The notes under the pieces: model-generated
Told to the model about the DNA's origin: nothing
Databases searched by the model: none
The model's input: the letters and a program-made list of their open reading frames with translations, nothing else
Program-made: the position numbers and the translations under genes
Part shown: in pieces, positions 1 through 4,316 of the stretch
How the letters are laid out: the number at the start of each line of letters is the position of its first letter
Numbering within the stretch: the stretch's first letter is position 1
NCBI GenBank assembly: GCA_003650445.1
Contig: QMQE01000178.1
Span: 1-5,070 of the forward strand
Direction: 5' to 3'
Origin: Acidobacteriota bacterium
Lineage (GTDB): Bacteria; Acidobacteriota; Holophagae; Thermotomaculales; Thermotomaculaceae
DNA length: 5,070 nt

Positions 1-20
1 AAAGACAGAGAATGGCCAAT

Positions 21-66
21 TCCCTTCTTTCGCTCACTCGCACTTTCACTTGCACTCTCTGCCGCC
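21..66 (+). repeat. CACT-hexamer tract, copy 1
   Basis: The tract begins TCCCTTCTTTCG and continues as a run of six-base units ending in CACT (CTCACT, CGCACT, TTCACT, TGCACT), closing with CTCTGCCGCC. It matches positions 234-279 at 45 of 46 bases; the one difference is CTCACT against GCGCAC in the first unit. That identity is far above chance and shows recent duplication or homogenisation. Confidence 0.85.
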
Positions 67-82
67 CACGCCCACGCGGAAC

Positions 83-97
83 GCCCACTCTGTGGGC
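83..97. repeat. Three-base-loop hairpin GCCCAC-TCT-GTGGGC
   Basis: A perfect 6-base stem with the loop TCT. It is the left part of the module repeated at 4061-4120, where the matching hairpin (4056-4070) has GCCAAC in its left arm and so one mismatched pair. It shares its geometry (5-6 base GC-rich stem, three-base loop) with the other small hairpins in the two repeat regions. Confidence 0.6.
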
Positions 98-147
98 CGT
101 GATTCGTAATTTGTGATTTGTGATTAGCGGAAACAAAGCAGGGAATG
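88..147 (+). repeat. 60-base module A, copy 1
   Basis: The module runs from CTCTGTGGGCCGTGATTCG through three degenerate GTGATT/GTAATT units to GCGGAAACAAAGCAGGGAATG. The second copy at 4061-4120 is collinear without gaps and matches at 55 of 60 bases. The internal units (GTGATTCGTAATTTGTGATTTGTG) are a decayed short tandem repeat. No function is apparent. Confidence 0.85.
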
Positions 148-150
148 ACC

Positions 151-190
151 CTCTTCTTTCGCTCACTCGCACTTTCACTCGCACTATTCT
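151..190 (+). repeat. CACT-hexamer tract, copy 2
   Basis: Starts CTCTTCTTTCGCTCACTCGC and ends TCGCACTATTCT. It is joined to copy 3 (234-279) by the TACCCC tract and a small hairpin. The same composite, tract-TACCCC-hairpin-tract, reappears at 4239-4355. Confidence 0.8.
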
Positions 191-220
191 TACCCCTACC
201 CCTACCCCTACTCCTACTCA
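191..220 (+). repeat. TACCCC tandem hexamer tract
   Basis: Five successive hexamers: TACCCC three times, then TACTCC and TACTCA. On the minus strand this gives three GGGG runs separated by TA plus a GG run, so a partial G-quadruplex is possible but a canonical four-tract one is not. Related shorter tracts occur at 4141-4152 and 4286-4301. The pattern looks telomere-like only by coincidence of composition; the context is bacterial. Confidence 0.8.
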
Positions 221-231
221 CCCGAAGGGTG
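219..231. repeat. Three-base-loop hairpin CACCC-GAA-GGGTG
   Basis: A perfect 5-base stem with the loop GAA, followed by ATTCCCTTC and hexamer tract copy 3. The equivalent hairpin at 4302-4314 reads CGCCC-GCA-GGGTG, which keeps pairing through one G-U wobble while changing the loop. Confidence 0.55.
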
Positions 232-233
232 AT

Positions 234-279
234 TCCCTTCTTTCGCGCACTCGCACTTTCACTTGCACTCTCTGCCGCC
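234..279 (+). repeat. CACT-hexamer tract, copy 3
   Basis: Nearly identical (45 of 46) to copy 1. It runs into CAATTCCCTGATTTTACAAG, a variant of the CAACTCCCTGATTTTTC segment that also occurs at 4537-4553. That segment joins the hexamer tract to the hairpin and AT-rich unit that ends the anti-sigma gene. Confidence 0.85.
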
Positions 280-312
280 AATTCCCTGATTTTACAAGCT
301 ACAAATCACTGG

Positions 313-828
313 TCACAGTTCACTGCGTCGCGGCCGTGACGCCGGTTTCTCGTTGAGGATATCCCGAAACCACATCCCCAATACCGTAAGGGGCAAAAGA
401 ATGATAATGACAAAACTGGCTATTGTCACGATATTAACAACGAAAGCAGACATTCCGGTGAGGTCAGCCAGGCCAGGCAGGTAATGAAACCACTGGGCAA
501 GGCGAGAAAAGACTTCTCTGCCGGAAAACATGCCCGCAAAAGCTGCAATAATGGTGGCCACGGCAAGAAACAGCTGCACGATCCAGATCGGCAGTAAAAC
601 CCGGTAAAACTGGTCCCCACCAACCAATTTTGCTTTGCGATACAGGCCGGACGCTCCAGATAATTGAGGAGCGGGCAGGGATTCAGAAAGAACTTTCAGT
701 TGTTCCGTAATTTCAGCAATTTCCCGGCAATGAGCGCAGATTTTCAGGTGGGTTCGCATTTCATCCGCCAATTTGCCGGCTCTAATTTCGGCGATCAGTT
801 TTTGCTCGTCTGGACACTGGGTGTTCAC
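313..828 (-). CDS. Zinc-finger anti-sigma factor with two transmembrane segments
   Basis: 171 residues, GTG start. The N-terminus has Cys5 followed by H27-x3-C31-x2-C34, the zf-HC2/ZAS signature of anti-sigma factors that bind and hold an ECF sigma factor. Two hydrophobic segments follow, at about residues 78-100 and 128-153, so the protein probably sits in the inner membrane with the zinc domain in the cytoplasm. Both segments come after the zinc domain, and there is no large extracytoplasmic sensor domain; the loop between them is only about 27 residues. The start overlaps the sigma stop as GTGA, with a strong GGAGGTGAGG ribosome site at 831-840, so the two genes are translationally coupled and their products made in similar amounts. 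The last residues (about 164-171, SRPRRSEL) are encoded by a GC-rich inverted repeat at 325-342, so the tail is probably repeat-derived. The function is inferred from the motif and the gene pairing; the inducing signal is unknown. Confidence 0.85.
   Translation of the reverse strand: MNTQCPDEQKLIAEIRAGKLADEMRTHLKICAHCREIAEITEQLKVLSESLPAPQLSGASGLYRKAKLVGGDQFYRVLLPIWIVQLFLAVATIIAAFAGMFSGREVFSRLAQWFHYLPGLADLTGMSAFVVNIVTIASFVIIILLPLTVLGMWFRDILNEKPASRPRRSEL
325..342. repeat. GC-rich inverted repeat at the 3' end of the anti-sigma gene
   Basis: GCGTC at 325-329 pairs with GACGC at 338-342, and the interior CGGCCG is itself palindromic. The next flanking pair (330 with 337) is G against T, so pairing extends through a wobble. 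The element lies inside the last codons of the anti-sigma gene and is followed, in minus orientation, by AT-rich sequence and AAAATCAGGGAATTGGC. That is the same order as in the units at 4535-4602. Confidence 0.5.
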
Positions 829-1358
829 AGCCTCACCTCCCGATTCAATCCCCGCTTTTTCAGAAGGGATTTCAGCTTTGTTCTTGCCCGATACAGCATC
901 ACCTTGATGCTATGTTCCGCTACACCGAGAATATCGGCAATTTCATTATGGCTGAACCCTTCCACATGGGCCAGCCAGAGGAGTTTTCTTTCTCTCGGCT
1001 CCACATCGGCCAGCGCGGTCTGCACATCCATGGCCAGATTCGGGTCCGAAACAGGCCTCACCGGCCATTCCCCATCCTCTCCTACTCTTTCCCTGCCGGC
1101 GCATTCTCCCCGCATGTAGGAAATCAGCACAGTTCCTGCGATCCGATAGAGGTAGGCGCGTTGCTCCTGGAAACTCCGGTTTGAATCCACGTACCGCAAG
1201 AACTTGATATAAGAATCCTGGATCACATCATCGGTTATCGCCTCATTACGGCAGGTTACAAACACGTAGCGCCAGACTCCCCGAACAGTCTGTTCATAAA
1301 ACACTTGAAATGTCGCCTCATCCATTGCCAGTGCAGGGGCGGGTGGCGGATTGTTCAA
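825..1358 (-). CDS. ECF-family RNA polymerase sigma factor
   Basis: 177 residues. Region sigma2 (about 19-83) has FYEQTVRGVWRYVF followed by DDVIQDSYIKFLRYV, the usual core-polymerase and -10-binding helix pattern. Region sigma4 (about 112-170) has EPRERKLLWLAHVEGFSHNE followed by IADILGVAEHSIKVMLYRAR, a helix-turn-helix that would read the -35 element. There is no sigma1 or sigma3, as expected for the extracytoplasmic-function class. I place the start at the TTG at 1358 because GGGAGG lies 5 bases upstream; the in-frame ATG at residue 12 (1325) has no ribosome site. The anti-sigma gene overlaps its 3' end by 4 bases. Which promoters it recognises is not visible; ECF factors often activate their own operon, but I found no matching motif pair in the window. 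The family call is firm; the subgroup is not determined. Confidence 0.92.
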   Translation of the reverse strand: MNNPPPAPALAMDEATFQVFYEQTVRGVWRYVFVTCRNEAITDDVIQDSYIKFLRYVDSNRSFQEQRAYLYRIAGTVLISYMRGECAGRERVGEDGEWPVRPVSDPNLAMDVQTALADVEPRERKLLWLAHVEGFSHNEIADILGVAEHSIKVMLYRARTKLKSLLKKRGLNREVRL

Positions 1359-1363
1359 ACGGG

Positions 1364-1369
1364 CCTCCC
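1364..1369 (-). promoter_or_regulatory. Ribosome binding site GGGAGG deciding a TTG start
   Basis: GGGAGG on the minus strand ends five bases before the TTG at 1358. The only nearby ATG (1325) is preceded by CCTGCACTGGCA, with no purine-rich site. This supports a TTG start and probably modest translation of the sigma factor, which would suit a regulator that must not be made in excess. Confidence 0.65.
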
Positions 1370-1379
1370 AGCTGTGAGA

Positions 1380-1404
1380 ATTATAAAGTCCGCGGCCCTG
1401 TCAA
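1380..1404 (-). promoter_or_regulatory. Possible weak internal promoter before the sigma gene
   Basis: Minus-strand TTGACA (1404-1399) and TATAAT (1385-1380) are both perfect sigma70 hexamers but only 13 bases apart, against the usual 16-18. The spacer holds part of a GC-rich inverted repeat (CGGCCC 1393-1398 with GGGCCG 1413-1418; alternatively CCGCGG 1390-1395 with CCGCGG 1409-1414). It could be a promoter tuned to be weak, one needing a spacer-distorting activator, or a chance pair. The GC inverted repeat could also fold as an attenuator between the membrane-protein and sigma genes. Confidence 0.3.
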
Positions 1405-1426
1405 AGAACCGCGGGCCGGATTATTG

Positions 1427-1873
1427 TCATGCCTCTTCTGGAGCTTCCTTTGGAATCATTCCCCATTTTGATGCCAGGCGATAGGAAATAAATGTCGCAA
1501 TGATGTAGCCGATGCCAAAGGCCATCAGCACCGTACCCAGAATAGTAAAAGCCACAGCGCCTTCATCCAAGGTGCCCCTGAGTGCATAAACCGCAATTCC
1601 CAACACCAGCAGAATCACCGCTTTATAAACAGCGGACAAAATCCTGTCTTTCGGCCCCACAGATGGCAATTCCATGGAAGCAATGAATTTCGCCCCGGCG
1701 TCAGACTCCACAAACTGCACCAGCTCTGCGCCGCTTGCCACCTTGTCCAGCATTTTCAGTTGAACGTTCATTCTGTACTTGTACTGACGCCACTGGACAA
1801 TCATCCATACAAGCCAACCGGTCAGAAAAAAGAAACTTGGTGCTACAATTATCGGAATCAATATTTCCGCCAT
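1427..1873 (-). CDS. Three-helix membrane protein of unknown function beside the sigma factor
   Basis: 148 residues. Hydrophobic segments lie at about 5-27, 81-98 and 106-130. Between the first and second is a soluble stretch of about 50 residues containing KMLDKVASGAELVQFVESDA then GAKFIASMELPSVGPKDRIL. The pattern GxELxxFxxSxxGxxFI recalls small membrane proteins that I have seen beside ECF sigma genes, possibly the DUF6249 type, but I cannot confirm a family. The ATG at 1873 has a near-ideal AGGAGGTG site at 1878-1885. The gene ends 68 bases before the sigma start, so it is likely co-transcribed with the sigma/anti-sigma pair. Since the anti-sigma factor has no periplasmic sensor domain, this protein could be a sensing or accessory partner. 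That role is inference. A plain conserved hypothetical membrane protein is the safe label. Confidence 0.7.
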   Translation of the reverse strand: MAEILIPIIVAPSFFFLTGWLVWMIVQWRQYKYRMNVQLKMLDKVASGAELVQFVESDAGAKFIASMELPSVGPKDRILSAVYKAVILLVLGIAVYALRGTLDEGAVAFTILGTVLMAFGIGYIIATFISYRLASKWGMIPKEAPEEA

Positions 1874-1929
1874 TTTTCACCTCCTGAAAAATACTTCACA
1901 ACTGATACGCTGCCAGCCACTCATCGGTT

Positions 1930-1959
1930 AACAGGAAATTGGAAGTCATCTTCCCTGTT
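1930..1959 (-). terminator. Composite hairpin just after the tag stop codon
   Basis: The inner stem GGAAG-TCAT-CTTCC (1941-1954) is enclosed by AACAG (1930-1934) and CTGTT (1955-1959), with five unpaired bases on one side. No T-run follows on the minus strand, so a standard intrinsic terminator is unlikely. It may instead stabilise or process the message between tag and the membrane-protein gene. The 85-base gap here (1874-1958) shows no convincing promoter of its own. Confidence 0.35.
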
Positions 1960-2537
1960 CAGGACAGCTCTTTGTGCCGAAAACAGGAAACAAGATGATC
2001 ATTCACCATGCCGATGGCCTGCATGTGGGCATAGATAATGGTAGGCCCCACGAAGGAAAACCCCCGGCCTTTCAGATCTTTGCTGATTTTTTCAGATAAC
2101 GGTGTTTTTGCCGGAATGTCGCTGTCTTTCTCAAATCGATTTATAATGGGTCTACCTTTGACAAAGGACCAGATGTAGCTGCCAAACGAACTGAATTCTT
2201 CCTGCACCTTCAGAAACGCCCGGGCATTTTTGACTGCTGAACGTACTTTCTGTTGATTCCGGATGATTCCCTCATCCTGCAATAATTTCGCTATCTGCGC
2301 TTCATCGAAGTCTGCCACCTTTGCAGGGTCAAATTCGGCGAAAGCCTTCCGGAATCCTTCCCGCCTCCGGAGAATAGTGATCCAGGAAAGCCCGGCCTGG
2401 GCACCTTCCAGTACAAGAAACTCGAAATGCTTTCGGTCATCATGCACCGGAACTCCCCATTCTTCATCATGATATTTCACATACAGCGGATCATCCCCAC
2501 ACCAGTTACATCGCTTTTGTGCATCGTCCTCTGCCAT
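1959..2537 (-). CDS. tag: DNA-3-methyladenine glycosylase I
   Basis: 192 residues, the usual length for the family. The enzyme removes 3-methyladenine from alkylated DNA, starting base excision repair in the cytoplasm. Visible family landmarks are RCNWCGDDPLYVKYHDEEWG at residues 9-28, LEGAQAGLSW at 43-52 with the active-site glutamate at E44, GIIRNQQKV near 89-97, SYIWSF near 119-124, KGRGFSFVGPTIIYAHMQA in the C-terminal half, and NDHLVSCFRH at 179-188. The zinc-snap ligands of E. coli Tag (Cys, His near the N-terminus; His-x3-Cys near the C-terminus) map to C10, H23, H181 and C185, all present. The ATG at 2537 lies 17 bases after the stop of the secreted-protein gene and has only a weak GGGG ribosome site, so translation may depend on the gene upstream. 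The identification is secure. The link to its secreted neighbour is unexplained and may be positional only. Confidence 0.97.
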   Translation of the reverse strand: MAEDDAQKRCNWCGDDPLYVKYHDEEWGVPVHDDRKHFEFLVLEGAQAGLSWITILRRREGFRKAFAEFDPAKVADFDEAQIAKLLQDEGIIRNQQKVRSAVKNARAFLKVQEEFSSFGSYIWSFVKGRPIINRFEKDSDIPAKTPLSEKISKDLKGRGFSFVGPTIIYAHMQAIGMVNDHLVSCFRHKELS

Positions 2538-2554
2538 CGTAAACCCCGTTCCGC

Positions 2555-3316
2555 TTACTTACATCTCGGACGGCCGGCATAACAATACTTGACCCCACCG
2601 ATCATGAAACAATTGTCACCAATGGAACGATACTGCTGCTTCTGTGCCCCCTTCCCCTTGTAACTGAAGGTAATGGTTCCCGACTGTTTGTTTCCCTGTA
2701 TGGACCAGCGACCGCTTCCATTGCCCTGATTCGCCGCGCCGAAGGCAGATGTCTGATTGCCGAGGCTGTCGGTGGAACTGCCGGAATACGAAGACTCATG
2801 TGAATCGTAGAAAACACCATCGGGACAAAGCATAAGCTTCCTCTCAGTGGACCCCTGGTAGGAATAATATTCGCCTGCTATCCACTTTGTCAACGCCGGA
2901 TCAGTGGGCCCGGCGGAAGCAGCCCCAGTTTTCGCATTATTCTCCAGCGCGAGGGCAACAAAATCCATCTGCCCATTGGGAGAGCTGAAATTGAAGTGAA
3001 TATTGGCATTATTTTTCTGCAGCATCACACGCCGGCTGAACTTCCCGGTCCGAACAATATAAAATCCCGGTTTCAGATTCTTGAACTTATACTTTCCAAA
3101 CAAATTACTCTTTGTAACCGCCAACAACTTCCCTGTGCTCGCGTCAAACAGCCCCACCTGAATCCCGATGGCGGGTGTGCTACTCGTCTGCCACAGAAAA
3201 CCATAAATCTTCAACGCTTTTTTCTTTTTGTGCCAGGGAAATGCCTGAGCTGAAAATGAGGTTAGCAGAACAACCGCCAGTGTCAAAACCATCGCTTTTA
3301 TTATGGATTTTTTCAT
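2555..3316 (-). CDS. Secreted protein: carboxypeptidase-regulatory-like domain plus lipocalin-like domain
   Basis: 253 residues. Residues 1-25 (MKKS, a hydrophobic core, then SFSAQA) form a Sec signal peptide with likely cleavage after AQA25. After a basic patch (HKKKKALK), residues about 35-120 look like a small beta-sandwich of the carboxypeptidase-regulatory or Cna-B type: GIQVGLFDASTGKLLAVTKS, then GKYKFKNLKPGFYIVRTG, the common 'argument of a gift, then growth of strand' pattern. Residues about 140-232 (LTKWIAGEYYSY, RKLMLCPDGVFYDSHESSYS, GSGRWSIQG, GTITFSYKGKG) resemble the lipocalin-like fold often found in bacterial secreted proteins with the LCPDG motif. Four cysteines in the mature part (164, 236, 245, 252) could form two disulfides outside the cytoplasm. 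The ATG at 3316 has AGGGAGGGGG at 3321-3330. It is the first gene after a strong promoter. The ligand and role are unknown; the domain calls are from recognition of motifs, not from a search. Confidence 0.75.
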   Translation of the reverse strand: MKKSIIKAMVLTLAVVLLTSFSAQAFPWHKKKKALKIYGFLWQTSSTPAIGIQVGLFDASTGKLLAVTKSNLFGKYKFKNLKPGFYIVRTGKFSRRVMLQKNNANIHFNFSSPNGQMDFVALALENNAKTGAASAGPTDPALTKWIAGEYYSYQGSTERKLMLCPDGVFYDSHESSYSGSSTDSLGNQTSAFGAANQGNGSGRWSIQGNKQSGTITFSYKGKGAQKQQYRSIGDNCFMIGGVKYCYAGRPRCK

Positions 3317-3360
3317 TTTTCCCCCTCCCTTTCGTAAGCAGACAACACCTCTGCAAACCG

Positions 3361-3371
3361 ATTGTCACAAT
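3361..3371. promoter_or_regulatory. Palindrome ATTGT-C-ACAAT in the secreted-gene leader
   Basis: A perfect 5+1+5 inverted repeat lying about 6-16 bases downstream of the expected transcription start of the secreted-protein operon. A related ATTG-T-CAAT (3404-3412) covers the -35 box. The placement fits a repressor binding both ends of the promoter, but no regulator is known and AT-rich palindromes of this size can arise by chance. Confidence 0.3.
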
Positions 3372-3383
3372 ACAATTATCTTC

Positions 3384-3411
3384 ATTATAAAGACTCACAA
3401 CATATTGTCAA
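3384..3411 (-). promoter_or_regulatory. Sigma70 promoter for the secreted protein-tag operon
   Basis: On the minus strand TTGACA (3411-3406) and TATAAT (3389-3384) both match the consensus at all six positions and are 16 bases apart. Transcription should start near 3377, giving a leader of about 60 bases before the ATG at 3316. With no other strong promoter to the left, it may drive all five minus-strand genes, read-through past the hairpin at 1930-1959 permitting. Strong housekeeping expression is predicted. Confidence 0.8.
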
Positions 3412-3429
3412 TTGAACAAACCGGATGGG

Positions 3430-3449
3430 AAAATGGAGGAAAATGGAGA
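3430..3449 (+). repeat. 10-base tandem repeat AAAATGGAGG / AAAATGGAGA
   Basis: Two adjacent copies differing at the last base only, in the divergent intergenic region just upstream of the trmO promoter. It may be an upstream binding site or an incidental duplication. In-frame ATGs inside it belong to an upstream extension of the trmO frame that has no good initiation site. Confidence 0.5.
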
Positions 3450-3453
3450 TTCC

Positions 3454-3483
3454 TTGACTTACCTACTCTTAGTGGTTGATAAT
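3454..3483 (+). promoter_or_regulatory. Sigma70 promoter for trmO
   Basis: TTGACT (3454-3459) and GATAAT (3478-3483), each one base off consensus, are separated by 18 bases. Transcription would begin near 3490, giving a leader of about 30 bases to the ATG at 3520. This placement also argues against the longer reading frame beginning at 3412, which would start upstream of the promoter. Confidence 0.6.
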
Positions 3484-3488
3484 CAACC
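3474..3488. promoter_or_regulatory. Operator-like palindrome GGTTGAT-A-ATCAACC over the trmO -10 box
   Basis: A perfect 7+1+7 inverted repeat that contains the whole GATAAT box. A protein bound here would block RNA polymerase, so this is a credible repressor site. No regulator gene lies next to it in the window, so the identity of the binder is open. Confidence 0.45.
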
Positions 3489-3519
3489 CAGTACATCAAA
3501 GAAGGAGAAAGCGCTCACA

Positions 3520-3987
3520 ATGAAATTTGAAATCAAACAAATCGGAACCATCTTTTCCCCGTACAAAACGAAAGAAGACTGCCCCATTCAGGGGGCGTTT
3601 GCACAGAAAGGGAAAGGCAAAGTTGAGGTTTTTCCGGAATTCGAGGAAGGGTTGGAAACCATTGAAACCTTCTCCCACATCATCCTCTTCTACATTTTCG
3701 ACCGTGCCGGGGAAATCATCCTGTCCCGACCGCCCTTTCTGGACGACAGTGCCCACGGCGTTTTTGCATCCCGCCACCCCTGCCGCCCCAACAGCATCGG
3801 AATCTCCATCGTAAAACTGGAAAACAGGATTGGAAACACACTGGAAGTCAGCGAAATAGACGTTCTGAACAATACCCCCCTCATTGACATCAAACCCTAC
3901 GTCCCGAAATTCGATTATCGCGAAAACGCCGACAACGGCTGGCTGAAAGAAAAGGGAAACCGCGAAAAACCGGAAAACAGGGAATAA
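3520..3987 (+). CDS. trmO: TrmO/TsaA-family tRNA methyltransferase (single-domain form)
   Basis: 155 residues from the ATG at 3520, which has AAGGAG at 3502-3507 and lies just after a promoter. An upstream in-frame ATG at 3412 would give 191 residues, but the extra part is low-complexity and overlaps the promoter. Family landmarks: IGTIFSPYKTKEDCPIQG (residues 8-25), FSHIILFYIFDRA (51-63), GVFASRHPCRPNSIGISIVK (80-99), and NNTPLIDIKPYVPKFDY (117-133). The RxPxRPNxIG block and DIKPYVP block define the SAM-binding beta-barrel. E. coli TrmO (about 235 residues) adds N6-methylation to threonylcarbamoyladenosine 37 of tRNAs that read ACY codons; this shorter form lacks its C-terminal domain, as many bacterial and archaeal members do. 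The exact substrate of the short form is therefore inferred. The tail after residue 134 (NADNGWLKEKGNREKPENRE) is charged and low-complexity and ends in ACAGGGAATAA, which resembles the repeat modules downstream. Confidence 0.85.
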   Translation: MKFEIKQIGTIFSPYKTKEDCPIQGAFAQKGKGKVEVFPEFEEGLETIETFSHIILFYIFDRAGEIILSRPPFLDDSAHGVFASRHPCRPNSIGISIVKLENRIGNTLEVSEIDVLNNTPLIDIKPYVPKFDYRENADNGWLKEKGNREKPENRE

Positions 3988-4002
3988 CAAAAAGTGTTCT
4001 GT

Positions 4003-4015
4003 GCGGCTTCGCCGC
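4003..4015. repeat. Three-base-loop hairpin GCGGC-TTC-GCCGC flanked by direct repeats
   Basis: A perfect 5-base GC stem with loop TTC, bracketed by GTGTTCTG at 3994-4001 and again at 4018-4025. It is the first hairpin after the trmO stop, but no T-run follows, so it would be a mRNA-end structure rather than a simple intrinsic terminator. The 8-base direct repeats look like a target-site duplication around a 16-base insert, which may be coincidence. Confidence 0.5.
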
Positions 4016-4060
4016 CTGTGTTCTGACCGGAGAGGGAAAGAGGGAACAGGGAATCGCCAA

Positions 4061-4120
4061 CTCTGTGGGCCGTGATTCGTAACTTGTAATTTGTGATTAG
4101 CGGAAACAAGACAGGGATTG
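4061..4120 (+). repeat. 60-base module A, copy 2
   Basis: Matches 88-147 at 55 of 60 bases with no gaps. The hairpin at its left edge (4056-4070: GCCAAC-TCT-GTGGGC) keeps the loop but loses one pair relative to copy 1. In this copy the right end leads straight into the terminator-like hairpin at 4112-4132, whereas copy 1 leads into a hexamer tract, so modules are shuffled between clusters. Confidence 0.85.
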
Positions 4121-4141
4121 GCTAACTCCCTGCTTTTTCTT
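4112..4141 (+). terminator. Terminator-like hairpin CAGGGA...TCCCTG with T-run
   Basis: CAGGGA (4112-4117) pairs with TCCCTG (4127-4132) across a 9-base loop, followed by CTTTTTCTT. This is the best intrinsic-terminator candidate for the trmO transcript, about 125 bases past its stop. The stem is only six pairs, so efficiency is uncertain. The same segment recurs with compensating stem changes at 4399-4420. Confidence 0.45.
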
Positions 4142-4154
4142 ACCCCTACTCCTA

Positions 4155-4201
4155 CGGCGCGTTGCGCCGGATGTTAGATGATAGGTGTTGGATGTTAGAT
4201 G
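4155..4201 (+). repeat. 47-base repeat arm with GC hairpin (inverted relative to 4556-4602)
   Basis: Begins with the hairpin CGGCGC-GTT-GCGCCG (4155-4169) and continues GATGTTAGATGATAGGTGTT to GATG at 4201. The reverse complement of 4556-4602 matches at 41 of 47 bases: three of the six differences fall in the hairpin loop, the other three in the AT-rich part, and none in the stem. Just beyond, AATCAGGGA matches AATCAGGGAG of the other copy after a short gap. Confidence 0.85.
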
Positions 4202-4238
4202 ACAATCAGGGAAAATCAAAAGGCAGGGAATGGCAAAC

Positions 4239-4280
4239 TCCCTTCTTTCGCGCACTCGCACTTTCACTTGCACTATTCTG
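4239..4280 (+). repeat. CACT-hexamer tract, copy 4
   Basis: TCCCTTCTTTCGCGCACTCG followed by the CACT units and ending CACTATTCTG. It combines the beginning of copy 3 (GCGCACT) with the ending of copy 2 (CACTATTCT), evidence of recombination between copies. It is preceded by CAGGGAATGGCAAAC, the loop side of the terminator-like module. Confidence 0.85.
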
Positions 4281-4301
4281 CCCCCTACTCCTACCCCTAC
4301 T

Positions 4302-4314
4302 CGCCCGCAGGGTG
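4302..4314. repeat. Three-base-loop hairpin CGCCC-GCA-GGGTG
   Basis: A 5-base stem that includes one G-U wobble, loop GCA. It occupies the same place as the hairpin at 219-231, between a TACCCC-like tract (4286-4301) and a hexamer tract (4317-4355). Confidence 0.5.
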
Positions 4315-4316
4315 AT

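Larger units (their letters stand above)
1..312. repeat. Repeat-rich intergenic region downstream of the anti-sigma gene
   Basis: This stretch holds no convincing gene. It is a patchwork of modules that recur at 3988-4575: three copies of a hexamer-periodic CACT tract (21-66, 151-190, 234-279), one 60-base module (88-147), a TACCCC tract (191-220) and small three-base-loop hairpins (83-97, 219-231). Open frames exist on the plus strand, but they translate to the same low-complexity Leu/Ser/Ala string at each tract, which is what a 6-base period produces. I therefore read the region as non-coding. It lies at the 3' end of the anti-sigma gene and continues beyond the left window edge. Confidence 0.8.

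Noticed and set aside
191..220. Telomere or linear-replicon end
   Set aside because: Just five imperfect units, internal to the sequence, with related tracts scattered among other repeats; no terminal structure.
145..339. Plus-strand frame giving a hydrophobic Leu/Ala/Ser-rich small protein
   Set aside because: The peptide repeats because the DNA has a six-base period; there is no ribosome site, and the same peptide string appears at every hexamer tract, including out of any gene context.
219..342. Integrase attachment site
   Set aside because: No tRNA gene, integrase or paired att-like core is visible; the repeats are multi-copy and modular.
664..1119. Plus-strand frame opposite the anti-sigma and sigma genes
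   Set aside because: It is antisense to two well-supported overlapping genes and has no family features.
3412..3519. Longer N-terminus for the TrmO protein
   Set aside because: The added 36 residues start upstream of the promoter, include a tandem repeat and lack family similarity; the ATG at 3520 aligns with the family start and has AAGGAG upstream.
3496..3990. Minus-strand frame opposite trmO
   Set aside because: It is a Phe/Val/Gly-rich mirror of a gene whose plus-strand product has clear TrmO motifs.
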